Shown in pieces: positions 8,230 through 18,300 of a stretch of 39,187 nt of DNA. Position numbers and translations under genes: made by a program. Under the pieces are notes generated by a model that saw nothing but the letters and a program-made list of their open reading frames with translations, made no database searches and was not told where the DNA came from. Source of the DNA: JAFAHS01 sp046728175 (GTDB taxonomy: Bacteria > Desulfobacterota > Binatia > Binatales > Binataceae); contig JBKPEA010000015.1 of assembly GCA_046728175.1 (NCBI GenBank), positions 1-39,187 on the forward strand, in the 5' to 3' direction. Positions within the stretch are counted from its first letter, which is position 1, and each line of letters starts with the position of its first letter.

Positions 8230-8436
8230 GGCAAGCGCTCGCCGCAACGAAAGATGGGGCGTTAACGACCCCGAATGGACGGTTGGCGAGATCGCTCGAA
8301 GAATCGTTTTAAGTCTGGCAAACGTGATCGGCACTAGCCTTCGCGCGCCGCGCACCTCAAGGGTTCGCTCGCTGAAGCTCGCCGGCCGGAGGCCGCCCTT
8401 GACCTGCGCGCTCGCTCCGGCTCAGCGGCGATTAAG

Positions 8437-8457
8437 GGCGAGCGTTAAACGCTCGCC
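8437..8457. repeat. Perfect 10-bp inverted repeat
   Basis: GGCGAGCGTT and AACGCTCGCC separated by a single A. Its left arm overlaps AAGGGCG (8434-8440), which is also complementary to CGCCCTT at 8394-8400, so two mutually exclusive foldings are possible. There is no T-tract after it. Function unknown. Confidence 0.45.
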
Positions 8458-8550
8458 GGGTCCAGAACAAACCTGACAGCAAAGAAAAAACCTCCCGAAT
8501 TCCTCTTGACCGCCTGCCTTCATGGGCGGGGCAAGTCCAACTGGCTGAAC

Positions 8551-8616
8551 GATGCCGGAAGAAGGGTGGTGGCCGGCTTACTCCCTTCTTACTTTTGGGC
8601 CGGGGTGCCGGGCATC
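8551..8616 (+). other. Nested stem-loop, possible structured leader
   Basis: Outer stem GATGCC (8551-8556) with GGCATC (8611-8616), extendable by GG/CC with one bulge. Inner perfect 8-bp stem AAGAAGGG (8559-8566) with CCCTTCTT (8583-8590). It lies about 120-190 nt upstream of the first biosynthetic gene, so it could be part of its leader, a small RNA, or remains of a mobile repeat. I do not recognise a known riboswitch. Confidence 0.4.
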
Positions 8617-8678
8617 CCTATCAGATAAGCCAAAACCGTAACGGACCGGGTCCAAATTATCGAATTGGGGGATACCGG

Positions 8679-8707
8679 GCGCGAAAATTGTGCACAATTT
8701 CTCGCGC
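8679..8707. promoter_or_regulatory. 29-bp near-palindrome upstream of the biosynthetic operon
   Basis: Perfect 16-bp core AAATTGTGCACAATTT (8685-8700) flanked by GCGCGA on the left and TCGCGC on the right, with a one-base asymmetry. It ends 30 bp before the ATG at 8738. Its symmetry and place suggest an operator for a dimeric regulator, or a hairpin in the 5' leader. No regulator gene is present in the window. Confidence 0.5.
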
Positions 8708-8737
8708 TATAGAGCAGTATGACGCGTAGACCCAAAA

Positions 8738-10378
8738 ATGAATTGTTCCGCCGAAAAACTTTACCTGCGCCTGAACGCGGCGGTCGAGCCCCTGGTCGAC
8801 CGCTGGTACGCGTGGCCGCACCTGATTGCGCCTGCGAACTACGCGCGCAACCTCGCGGAACGTCATTTGCGAATCATGCGGTCGTACATCGCGTCGCCGC
8901 AAGCACATGCCGATGCAGTCCGAGACCCCCGCCTGGCCGGGGGTCCATTCATGAATTTTGATCGCCATCGAGAGGAAGAGGTCGCTGCACTGCATGAGCA
9001 AACTGTGAACAAACGGCGCGACCTCCTATCACTCTCGAGCGCGCTTAGCGACCTCAGCCGGTTGCTCGACGAGCGGGCTCAAGGTCATTCTCTCGAGCCG
9101 CTATATGAAGCGGTGCCTCCTGCGCTCAGGGGTTTCGTCGAGCTCGCCTACGACCTGTGCAACCAGCCTTCATACCGATTGTTTGAGTCCCTGCTTTATC
9201 GGAGCAACTACTATCCGCCAGACGCCCAAAGTCTTCGCTTGCACCTTGTGAGCGACGATTCCCGGCCCTTCATTTTCAGCACACCACGCCTGGCCGATCC
9301 CCATACGATCGACTGGCACGTGCCGTTCGACAGCGGAGTGGTCGATGCGTTTTTCGCGCTTCGGACCGAGCCGCGCAGTTTCGGCGAAATCGCTGATCTC
9401 CTGAATACCACGCCACGCGAGCAGGCGACTCTCAGGTCACTTCTCACCACCGAGAAACCACCGGTCGCCGACCGCTACACGGGTCCTGCGGTGCGTTGGA
9501 AATACTTCGGTCACGCTTGCGTGCTGATCGAAAGCCGCGAAATGACGGTCCTCACCGATCCAGTGGTGAGCTACCCCTTCGCGGGTGCATCTCCGCGACT
9601 CACCTATGCGAATCTACCGGCGACGATTGATTTCGTCCTGCTCACCCACTCTCACCAGGATCACGTCGTGCTCGAGACGTTGCTTCAGCTTCGTTCACGA
9701 ATCGATACGATCGTGGTCCCACGTAACTCGGGCGGCGCCCTGCAGGATCCCTCGCTCGCGCTGATCCTTCGCGCCTGCGGCTTCAAACGCGTGATCGAAC
9801 TCGACGAAATGGAGCAAGTCTCCTGTGGCGCTGGCTTTATCCAGTCGATTCCCTTCATGGGCGAGCACTGCGACCTCGACATTCGCAGCAAGAGCGGATG
9901 GCTGGTGGCCACTGGCGGTAAATCCCTCATGTTGATGGCTGATTCACGCGCGCTCAGTCGCGATCTTTACCGTCACGTGCACGACGATACGGATGACATA
10001 GATGTGTTGTTCGTCGGCATGGAGTGCGACGGTGCGCCGCTCAGCTGGATCTACGGGCCGCTGCTGCCGCAGCGCCCGCTCGGCGCGGTCGACCGGTCGC
10101 GCCGCGCCAATGGATCCGACTTTAGCAGCGCGCTCAGCCTGGTCGACGTATTCAGGCCAACCGAGGTTTATGTCTATGCGATGGGGCAAGAACCCTGGCT
10201 GCAATTCATCAGCAGTATCCGCTACGACGAGCGCTCAAATCCGATCGTCGAATCTAACCGCCTAATTGAAGCGGCGCGCCAGCGCGGGTTGGTTGCCGAG
10301 CGCCTGTTCGGGCAGAGGCAACAGATCCTGTCAGAGCACAGCGAAAACGCGCCGCGATTGGAAGCGGCACACGGATAG
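8738..10378 (+). CDS. CmlA-like diiron beta-hydroxylase of carrier-bound amino acids
   Basis: 546 residues. The C-terminal half is a metallo-beta-lactamase fold with the metal motif HSHQDH (LLTHSHQDHVVLE), a GEH segment (IPFMGEHCDLDI) and MADSRA. The N-terminal ~230 residues form the helical domain seen in CmlA homologues (WYAWPHLIAPANYARNLAERHLRIMRSYI, GGPFMNFDRHREEE, SLEPLYEAVPPALRGFVELAYDL, RPFIFSTPRL). Family knowledge: CmlA of chloramphenicol biosynthesis uses a diiron site in this fold, with Glu replacing one usual His ligand, to beta-hydroxylate an aminoacyl group on an NRPS carrier. The E in GEH fits that. It lies first in the operon, 44 bp before an A-T protein, the likely partner. 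The ATG at 8738 has no good ribosome-binding site. A hydrolytic MBL enzyme is the alternative, but size and context favour the hydroxylase. Confidence 0.82.
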   Translation: MNCSAEKLYLRLNAAVEPLVDRWYAWPHLIAPANYARNLAERHLRIMRSYIASPQAHADAVRDPRLAGGPFMNFDRHREEEVAALHEQTVNKRRDLLSLSSALSDLSRLLDERAQGHSLEPLYEAVPPALRGFVELAYDLCNQPSYRLFESLLYRSNYYPPDAQSLRLHLVSDDSRPFIFSTPRLADPHTIDWHVPFDSGVVDAFFALRTEPRSFGEIADLLNTTPREQATLRSLLTTEKPPVADRYTGPAVRWKYFGHACVLIESREMTVLTDPVVSYPFAGASPRLTYANLPATIDFVLLTHSHQDHVVLETLLQLRSRIDTIVVPRNSGGALQDPSLALILRACGFKRVIELDEMEQVSCGAGFIQSIPFMGEHCDLDIRSKSGWLVATGGKSLMLMADSRALSRDLYRHVHDDTDDIDVLFVGMECDGAPLSWIYGPLLPQRPLGAVDRSRRANGSDFSSALSLVDVFRPTEVYVYAMGQEPWLQFISSIRYDERSNPIVESNRLIEAARQRGLVAERLFGQRQQILSEHSENAPRLEAAHG

Positions 10379-10422
10379 AAACCCACACACGGGAGGGTAC
10401 GAGCGCGAAGAGGGGCAACGTT

Positions 10423-12327
10423 ATGGATGGAGCTATACCGTCGACACTATCTGCACTGCGCGCGCGCGAGGATGTACCAAGCGACTCAGGCACGGTGACC
10501 AGCTTCTTCGAGGAGCAGGCCGCGCGCACCCCAAGCTCAATAGCCGTCCTGACCGCTGACGAACAGATCACCTATGCAGAGCTGAACGCTCGCGCAAATC
10601 GCCTCGCCCATCGTCTGCTCGCTCTCGGCGCGCGGCGGGAAACGCTGATCGGGATCTGCCTTAGGCGCTCCACGCGGTTCATTGAAGCGGCGCTGGCCAC
10701 GCTGAAGGCGGCCGCAGCATACGTTCCTCTGGATCCCGAATATCCGCGCGAGCGACTCGACTTCATGCTCGGCGACACCCGGACGCCGCTGATTATTAGC
10801 GACGCCACGTGTGGAATGACGCTCCCTCAGTCTCAGGCCGCATTGGTATCGCTCGACCGCGACGCCGACCTGATCGCCTTGCAAAGTGCGGAGAATCCGC
10901 GGGTTTTGGCCGCGCCGAGCGATCTAATCTATATCATGTACACCTCAGGCTCGACGGGCCGTCCCAAGGGCGTGATGGTCGAGCACCGCGGCGTCATTCG
11001 ACTCACCCGCAACCCGCTGTTCACGAACTTCGACAGCCGCGATCGCTTCCTCATGATGGCGCCGGTTTCGTTCGACGCCTCGACCCTTGAACTTTGGGCT
11101 CCGCTACTGAACGGCGGGAGCATCGCCCTGATGCCGCCCGCGACCCAGTCGCTGACGGCGATCGGAGAGGCCATTCGTGACCACCGGGTAACCGCCCTGT
11201 GGCTGCCGGCCGGCCTTTTCAACCTGCTTATCGATCAGGCGCCCGAAACTTTGCGCCCGCTGAGCAAACTGATCACCGGCGGGGACGCCGCGTCGGTGGC
11301 ACATTTTCGCAAGGCACGCGAGCTGCTGCCGGATTGTACACTCATCAACGGCTACGGTCCGACAGAGACGACCACCTTCGCGGTCTGCCTTACGGTCGGT
11401 GCCGAGCACCTCAAGGGTGATTCCGTTCCCATTGGCTATCCGATTGCGAAGACCGAACTCTTCATCCTGGACGCCGACCTGAATCCCGTCGTTCCCGGGG
11501 AGGCCGGTGAACTTGGCATCGCGGGTGCAGGCGTCGCGCGGGGTTATCTCAATCAGCCCGCGATAACGGCGGAGAAGTTCGTCACGATTGAATCGAATGA
11601 AGGGCGGACGCGGATTTATCGAACCGGAGATCGCGTGCGGCGGCTTAACGACGGCACCATCGATTTTCTTGGTCGGATAGATGACCAGGTCAAAATTTCC
11701 GGCTATCGCGTGGAGCCCGCCGAGGTAGCAGCCGCACTGCGCGAGCATCGCGCCGTGCAGGACGCCGTGGTGCTGCTCGACGACGACCATCCGGGACGCA
11801 AACGGCTGGTCGCCTACGTGGTGCCGCGCTGGCTTCCCGCGCCTTCCGCGAATGAACTGCGCGAGTTCGTTGGCAGCAAGTTGCCGCAATTCATGGTACC
11901 GGCCGCGGTCACTACCATTACTGAAATTCCGCTGACGCCAAACGGCAAGGTGGATCGGGCGGCGCTGGCAGGGGGCCGCGGCAGCGCCCCCACGCGGACC
12001 GCGGATGACGCGCCGCCCGCGGCGCTGGAGAAATCGATCGCCGCGATCTGGTGCGGAGTGCTGGGGCTGCAGGCGGTTGGCGCCGAGGACAGTTTCTTCG
12101 ACATCGGCGGCGACTCGCTTGCTCTGACCGAAGTTCACGCGCGGCTTGCGAAGATTCTGCCGAAACCGCTGCCGATTACCGATCTCTTTCAGTATCCGAC
12201 GGTAAAGACGCTGGCGGGTCGGCTCGCCTCGATCACTCCCGCCGCGAATGCCGGCGACGACAGCGAGCAGCGGGCGCAGCGCCAGCGCGAGGCCCTCGCC
12301 CGGCGGCGCCGGCAGGTGGTGCTCTAA
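10423..12327 (+). CDS. Free-standing NRPS adenylation-thiolation (A-T) protein, valine-like code
   Basis: 634 residues. Adenylation domain about 25-515: YAELNARANRLAHRL, YTSGSTGRPKG (from residue 173), NGYGPTETT, YRTGDRVRR, GRIDDQVKISGYRVE and the core Lys K509 in NGKVDR. Carrier domain about 530-605 with phosphopantetheine Ser565 in GGDSLAL. There is no condensation or thioesterase domain. By-eye alignment to GrsA gives the code D-A-L-W-I-G-G-T-F-K, one letter from the classical valine code DAFWIGGTFK, so Val is predicted. A good AGAGGGG site lies 7 nt before the ATG. It is 44 bp after the CmlA-like gene and 13 bp before the PKS, suggesting that this protein carries the amino acid for hydroxylation and hands it to the next KS. 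The C-terminus ends in a strongly basic helix (REALARRRRQVVL), a possible docking element. Confidence 0.92.
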   Translation: MDGAIPSTLSALRAREDVPSDSGTVTSFFEEQAARTPSSIAVLTADEQITYAELNARANRLAHRLLALGARRETLIGICLRRSTRFIEAALATLKAAAAYVPLDPEYPRERLDFMLGDTRTPLIISDATCGMTLPQSQAALVSLDRDADLIALQSAENPRVLAAPSDLIYIMYTSGSTGRPKGVMVEHRGVIRLTRNPLFTNFDSRDRFLMMAPVSFDASTLELWAPLLNGGSIALMPPATQSLTAIGEAIRDHRVTALWLPAGLFNLLIDQAPETLRPLSKLITGGDAASVAHFRKARELLPDCTLINGYGPTETTTFAVCLTVGAEHLKGDSVPIGYPIAKTELFILDADLNPVVPGEAGELGIAGAGVARGYLNQPAITAEKFVTIESNEGRTRIYRTGDRVRRLNDGTIDFLGRIDDQVKISGYRVEPAEVAAALREHRAVQDAVVLLDDDHPGRKRLVAYVVPRWLPAPSANELREFVGSKLPQFMVPAAVTTITEIPLTPNGKVDRAALAGGRGSAPTRTADDAPPAALEKSIAAIWCGVLGLQAVGAEDSFFDIGGDSLALTEVHARLAKILPKPLPITDLFQYPTVKTLAGRLASITPAANAGDDSEQRAQRQREALARRRRQVVL

Positions 12328-12340
12328 AAGAGAAATCAAA

Positions 12341-15300
12341 ATGGCAGATCTCGTCACCGACATAGCCATCATCGGCATGGCCGGACGTCTTCCGGGTGCG
12401 CGCGACGTCGCGGAGTTCTGGCGCAACCTGGTAAATGGCACGGAATCGATAACTCACTTCTCGTCTGCAGAACTGGAGGTCGCCAACGCCAAGGCGCTGG
12501 CCGAACGCTCCGACTACGTACGCGCGCGTGCGATCATTACCGATGCGGACCAATTCGACGCGGCCTTCTTCGGGATCCATCCGAAGGAAGCGGAGCTTAT
12601 CGATCCCCAGCAGCGCATCTTTCTCGAGTGTTGCTGGCATGCCTTCGAAGACGCCGGTTACGACCCGCTCAATCATCAGGGGCTGACCGCAGTCTTCGCC
12701 GGATGCAGCTTCAATAGCTATTTCGCACGTAGCACCATGGCGGGGGCCACGGCAGTTGCCGACTACACCGAGGGCTACCAGGTCAGCAACTTCAACGCGA
12801 CGCTGGCCAGTAATTTCGAATTTCTGCCGACCCGGGTCGCGTACAAGCTCAATCTCCGCGGGCCAGCGTTCTCGCTCAATTGCGGATGCTCGACTTCGCT
12901 GGTCGCGGTCGCGCAGGCCTGTCTTCATCTTCAGAACTATCAATGCGACATGGCGCTGGCCGGTGGGGTGTCGATTACCTTTCCGCAGCGGCGCGGTTAT
13001 CTGCACGAACCCGGTGGAATCGTCTCTCCCGACGGCCATTGCCGCGCGTTCGATGAAGCTGCGGCGGGCACCGTGTTCGGGGACGGTGCAGCGGTCGTGC
13101 TGCTTAAGCGCCTCGATGAGGCGCTGGCCGCGGGCGATCACATATACGCGGTCATCAAGGGTTTTGGTCTCGCCAATGATGGCGCAGCCAAGGTTGGCTT
13201 CACGGCGCCTGGTGTCGAAGGACAAGCGCGCGCCATAGCGATGGCGCATAGCGCGGCCGACGTCGATCCCGCGTCAATTTCATACGTTGAAGCGCATGGC
13301 ACCGGTACCGCGCTCGGCGACCCGATTGAGATCGCCGCGTTAACCCAGGCATTCCGACGCAGCACCGATGCACGTCAATTCTGCGCCCTCGGTACGGCGA
13401 AGACCAATGTCGGCCACCTCGACGTGGCCGCGGGCGTAACCGGGCTCATCAAGACCGCCCTATCGCTGCATCACGAGACCTTGCCGGCGGTGCTGCACTT
13501 CGAGCGTCCAAACCCGAAGCTCAACCTCGAGGAGTCTCCTTTCTACATCAACGCGAGACTCGCTCCCTGGAAGCGCAGCGACGCTCCACGTCGCGCGGGG
13601 GTGAGTGCGTTTGGCATCGGCGGAACCAACGCGCACCTCGTGCTGGAGGAAGCTCCAGCGGACCGGCCCCATCATCAGAGTTCGGGAATGCAGCTTCTGG
13701 TGGTGTCCGCGAAGACCGAATCGGCTCTCGCGGTGGCCAGGGAAAATCTCGCGGCGTTTCTTACCGCCCATCCCGAAGTGACCCTCGCCGATGTGGCGCA
13801 TACGTTGATGGTTGGGCGTCATCCGTTTGGCGTGCGGACTGCGATCGTTGCGCGCGACAGCGCGGAAGCGGCCGTCCTACTCCGCTCATCTGAGCAAAAT
13901 TCCGCGCACAGTGTGGCGCGGTCGGACGATCCCTCGGTCGCGTTCATGTTCCCGGGCCAGGGCTCGCAGCACCCCGGCATGGGGCGCTCAATCTACGAGA
14001 CACAACCGGTCTTCCGGGAAGAGGTCGATCGATGTATCGCGACTCTCGCCAAGCTCGGGGAAACTGATGTTGCACGAGTTTTCCGGTGCCCCGCGGAGGA
14101 AGTCGAGCTGAGCAGCGACGAACTGAGCGCCACATCGATCGCGCAGCCGGCGATCTTCGTGATCGAGTATGCGCTGGCGCGGATGTGGATGAGCATGGGA
14201 ATCATGCCTTCCGCGATGATCGGTCACAGCGTGGGCGAGTTCGTCGCCGCGCGCCTTGCCGGAGTGTTCTCTTTCGAAGACGCGCTTCGCTTGGTCACGG
14301 AGCGGGGAAAGCTGATGCAGTCGATGCCCGCTGGGGCGATGCTCTCCGTGCGTCTGGGCCAAGATAAAGCGCGCCAATATTTGAATGACGCGATAAGCCT
14401 GGCCGCGATCAACGGCCCGTCGCTGAGCGTGCTCGCCGGACCCGAGCACGAGGTGGTGAAGCTTGAACAGCGGCTTTCTGCTGACCAGGTTGTCTTCCGG
14501 CGGCTTCGCACCTCGCACGCGTTTCATTCCTCCATGATGGAGCCCGCCGTGGCGCGGTTCGCGAAGTTGATGAGTGGTGTCGCCCTGGCCCCGCCGGCAA
14601 TCCCGATTATCTCCTCGACCACCGGGGAGCAGCTCAGCGCGGAGCAGGCTACTAGCCCGGACTATTGGGCACGTCATCTGAGGGAGCCGGTACGTTTCTC
14701 CGACGGTGCCAAGCAGTTGCGCGCCAAATACGATGTGCTCCTCGAAGTCGGGCCGGGCACGACGCTGGTTCAGCTCGCAAGGCAGCATCCGGCAGCAGCC
14801 GAGCAATTGGTCGTGGCATCACTTCCCGACCAATCCGGAGAAAGTTCGGGCGATGCCTCTATACTCACCGCGCTTGGGCAGATGTGGATGCGCGGCGCAA
14901 AACCGAGTTGGTCCGAATTGCATCGCAGTGGGGTGCCCAAGCGTGTCTCTCTGCCAGCTTATCCATTCGAAAGAAAGCGATTTTGGGCCGAGTACCGGTT
15001 CGATAAGGCGATGACCAAGCTCGAGTCTCCGTCAGATACACATAGCAACTACGATGTCTCGTCCGAAGGAATCGAAAAGTCTCCGATGATCTCCCCTATG
15101 GAAATAAAACCGACTACAACCCGACGTGATCGAATAGTCGCTTCGCTACAAGAAATTTTCGCCGATCTATCGGGGCTTGACATGACAACGATCGACCAGG
15201 CCGCACCCTTTCTTGAGTTGGGTTTCGATTCGTTGTTCTTAACCCAGGTTTCGCAGGCCCTGCAGGCCAAGTTCGGAATCAAAATCACCTTCCGTCAATT

Positions 15301-18300
15301 GCTGGATAAACTGTCAAACATCGAGGCGGTCTCTGATCACCTCAACACCGCATTGCCGCCCGAGGCGATACCGGAGCCCGTCCAGGAAAGCGCAACGTTG
15401 GAAGCTCCTCAGCAGATCCAGGTAGCAACCGCGGGGGACGGAACGTCGGGTCAGAAGCCGGCCGTAAGCATCGAAGGAAGCGACCTGGAGGGGTTGTTCC
15501 GGGCCCAACTGCAGACCCTTACCGAGCTAATGAACAAGCAGCTGGACGTGCTTCGCGCGACTTCTGCGGGTGGTGGTCGGGTCGCGTCAGCCCCGAAAGC
15601 GGCGGGCGCGATGAACGGCATTGCCAAGGCCAGGGTAGCCGAACAGCCGAAGCCCATCGCGCCAACCGTGGTGTCACCGGCGACGTTACCGCAGTCGCGC
15701 AAATTCGTGCCGTTCCGCGCGGTCGAGGCCGGAAGCGGAAGCGATTTTACCGCGCACCAGAAACAATACTTAGCGGAGTTCATCCAGCGCTATAACCGCA
15801 AAACCAGCGGTTCGAAGGAAGCGACCCAGGCTTATCGTCGCTACCTCGCCGATCCTCGTGCGGCGTCGGGCTTTCGTGTCGAATGGAAGGAGCTCATCTA
15901 TCCGATTGTGACCGTGCGTTCGAAGGGATCGAAGCTGTGGGACGTCGACGGGAACGAGTACGTCGACATGGTCAATGGCTTCGGACCTATTCTCTTCGGC
16001 CACAACACAGACTTCGTAAATCGCGCGATCGAAGAACAGATGAAGCTCGGCTACGAGACCGGACCCCAATCTCCGCTCGCCGGGAAGGTCGCGAAGCTAA
16101 TCGCGGAGATGACCGGGACCGATCGCGTCACGTTCTGCAACACCGGTTCGGAAGCGGTGGTAGCGGCACTGCGCGTCGCCCGCACGATTACCGGGCGCAA
16201 CAAGATTGTGATCTTCGCAGGCGCATACCACGGGATGTTTGACGAGGTCGTGGTCAAGGGCGTCCCCAGCGCTTCGGGACCGCGTTCGCTACCGGTCGCA
16301 CCTGGTATCCCGCGCGAGATGGTCGCGAACGTTACCGTTCTCGACTACGGAACTCCGGAGGCCCTAGCCTACATCGACAGCCATGCCAACGAGCTGGCCG
16401 CGGTGCTGGTCGAACCTGTGCAAAGCCGCCATCCGGGACTGCGCCCGATCGATTTCCTAAAGCGCGTTCGACAAATCACCGAGCAATCCGGCACCGCCCT
16501 GATATTCGACGAAGTAGTAACCGGGTTTCGCGTACATCCGGGCGGATGTCAGGCGCTGTTCGGAATCAAGGCCGACCTGGCGACCTATGGAAAGGTCCTG
16601 GGCGGCGGGCTTCCGGTGGGCATCCTCGCGGGCAAGGCGGCCTTCATGGACGCACTCGACGGCGGGATGTGGAACTACGGCGATGATTCCTATCCGGAGA
16701 CGGGGGTTACCTTCTACGCTGGCACCTTCGTACGTCATCCGCTAGCACTCGCCGCGGTCTGGGCGGTCCTCAACTACCTGAAGGACGCGGGACCACAGTT
16801 TTACTCCCGGCTCGAAGCGACAACCTCTGGAATGGTGTCGGAACTCAACCGATTTTTGGCAGAACGGGGCTTGCCACTTCAAGTCGCCAGTTTCGGTTCG
16901 GTTGCCTGTTTCACCTTTCCCGCCGAGTACAAGTACGCGAGCCTCTTCTACTATCTGATGCGCGAGCGAAATGTTTTCGTCCAGGAAGGGTTTCCGCTCT
17001 TCGTGACGAGTAGTCACAGCGAGGCGGACATCGCGGTCGTCGTCCGTGCTTTCAAGGAGTCGATCTCGGAACTTCAGGCGACCGGCTTCTTGCCGGCGTC
17101 TGCTGAACGTCTGCCGTTGCCGGCAACCGGGGTCGCTATTGCAACGACGATTGCGAACCACAATGGTGCCGTCCACAGCCTCAATGGACATCACAAGGTT
17201 GAGGCACCACCCAGGCGCGCGCGTCTGACTGAAGCGCAACTCGAGATCCTGCTGTCAGCGCGTCTCAGCCCGCAGGCCTCTTGCTGTTATAACGAGTCCT
17301 TCACGCTCAAGTTGAAAGGCGACTTGAACGAAGCCGCGCTGCTGAAGGCGATCGATCTGATGCTCGAACGTCATGAGGCCTTGCGCGCGACTTTCAGCAG
17401 CGATGGCGAACATCAGGAGTTCGCGCATGAGTTGAAGCTCAAGGTAGAACGCAAAGACCTCTCGAGGGCCGATAAACCCGCTCAGGCCCGTCAGCTTCGC
17501 GCCATTATTGCAGACGATGCCCGCGAGCCATTCGACCTTAACCAGGGCCCCCTGGTCCGCGCGAAGTTGATCAGAACCGCGAGCGACGAACACCACCTGA
17601 TTTTTACCTCGCATCATATTGTGTGCGACGGATGGTCAACCAACGTCCTGCTCGACGATCTGTCCAAGCTTTATACCGGACTCGCCGGAGGTGCGGAGGT
17701 CGATCCGGCGCCCGCGATGCTGTTCAGCGAATACGCGGACGCGCAGGCCGAGCACTTCGCCGGTCAGGCCTCGCGGGTCGATGAGGTCTACTGGACCGGC
17801 GTGTTCGCGCAACTTCCGCCTCCGCTCGACCTTCCGCTCGACCATCAACGTTCGTCGGTGCGCACCTATTCGGGAGCGACGATCCGGAAGATCATCCCGC
17901 CAGATCTGACCCACAGGATTAAAGTCGCCGGTGCCTCCCGCAACTGCACGTTGTTCGTGACCCTGCTGTCGGCCCTAACGGTACTCCTCAGCCGTCTCAG
18001 CGGGCAGGACGACGTAGTCGTTGGTATTCCATCGGCCGGCCAATCACTACTCGATGACGAGCGGGTTCTGGTGGGACACTGCGTAAACTTCCTTCCGATA
18101 CGCGCGGTCGTGAACAGCGACGCACCGCTTAGCGCCCATCTCAAGTCGGTGAAGCAGGCGGTTCTCGATGCGTACGACCATCAGAACTACACCTATGGCC
18201 GCCTGATCCGGAACCTGCCAATCGTCCGCGACCCGAGCCGCCTTCCGCTCACCGAAGTGCAGTTCAATCTCGAAAAAGTCGGCGGCGACTTGAAGTTCAA

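Larger units (their letters stand above)
8139..8737. other. 599-bp non-coding region with several inverted repeats
   Basis: Contains the IS110 right end, then about 500 bp upstream of the biosynthetic operon. No credible gene was seen on either strand. It holds a TCTTTG/CAAAGA hairpin (8190-8195 with 8206-8211), a GGGGCGTTAACGACCCC quasi-palindrome (8256-8272), an inverted repeat at 8437-8457, a nested stem at 8551-8616 and a near-palindrome at 8679-8707. The promoter of the 8738 operon presumably lies here, but I could not assign convincing -35/-10 boxes. Confidence 0.6.

Noticed and set aside
12248..12340. Upstream extension of the megasynthase to 12248
   Set aside because: The added residues (MPATTASSGRSASARP...) overlap the A-T gene in another frame. 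The KS begins right after the ATG at 12341.
11104..12441. 445-codon minus-strand open frame opposite the first A-T gene
   Set aside because: It is the mirror of a confirmed NRPS coding sequence with intact core motifs. Its composition is Arg/Gly-rich with no domain.
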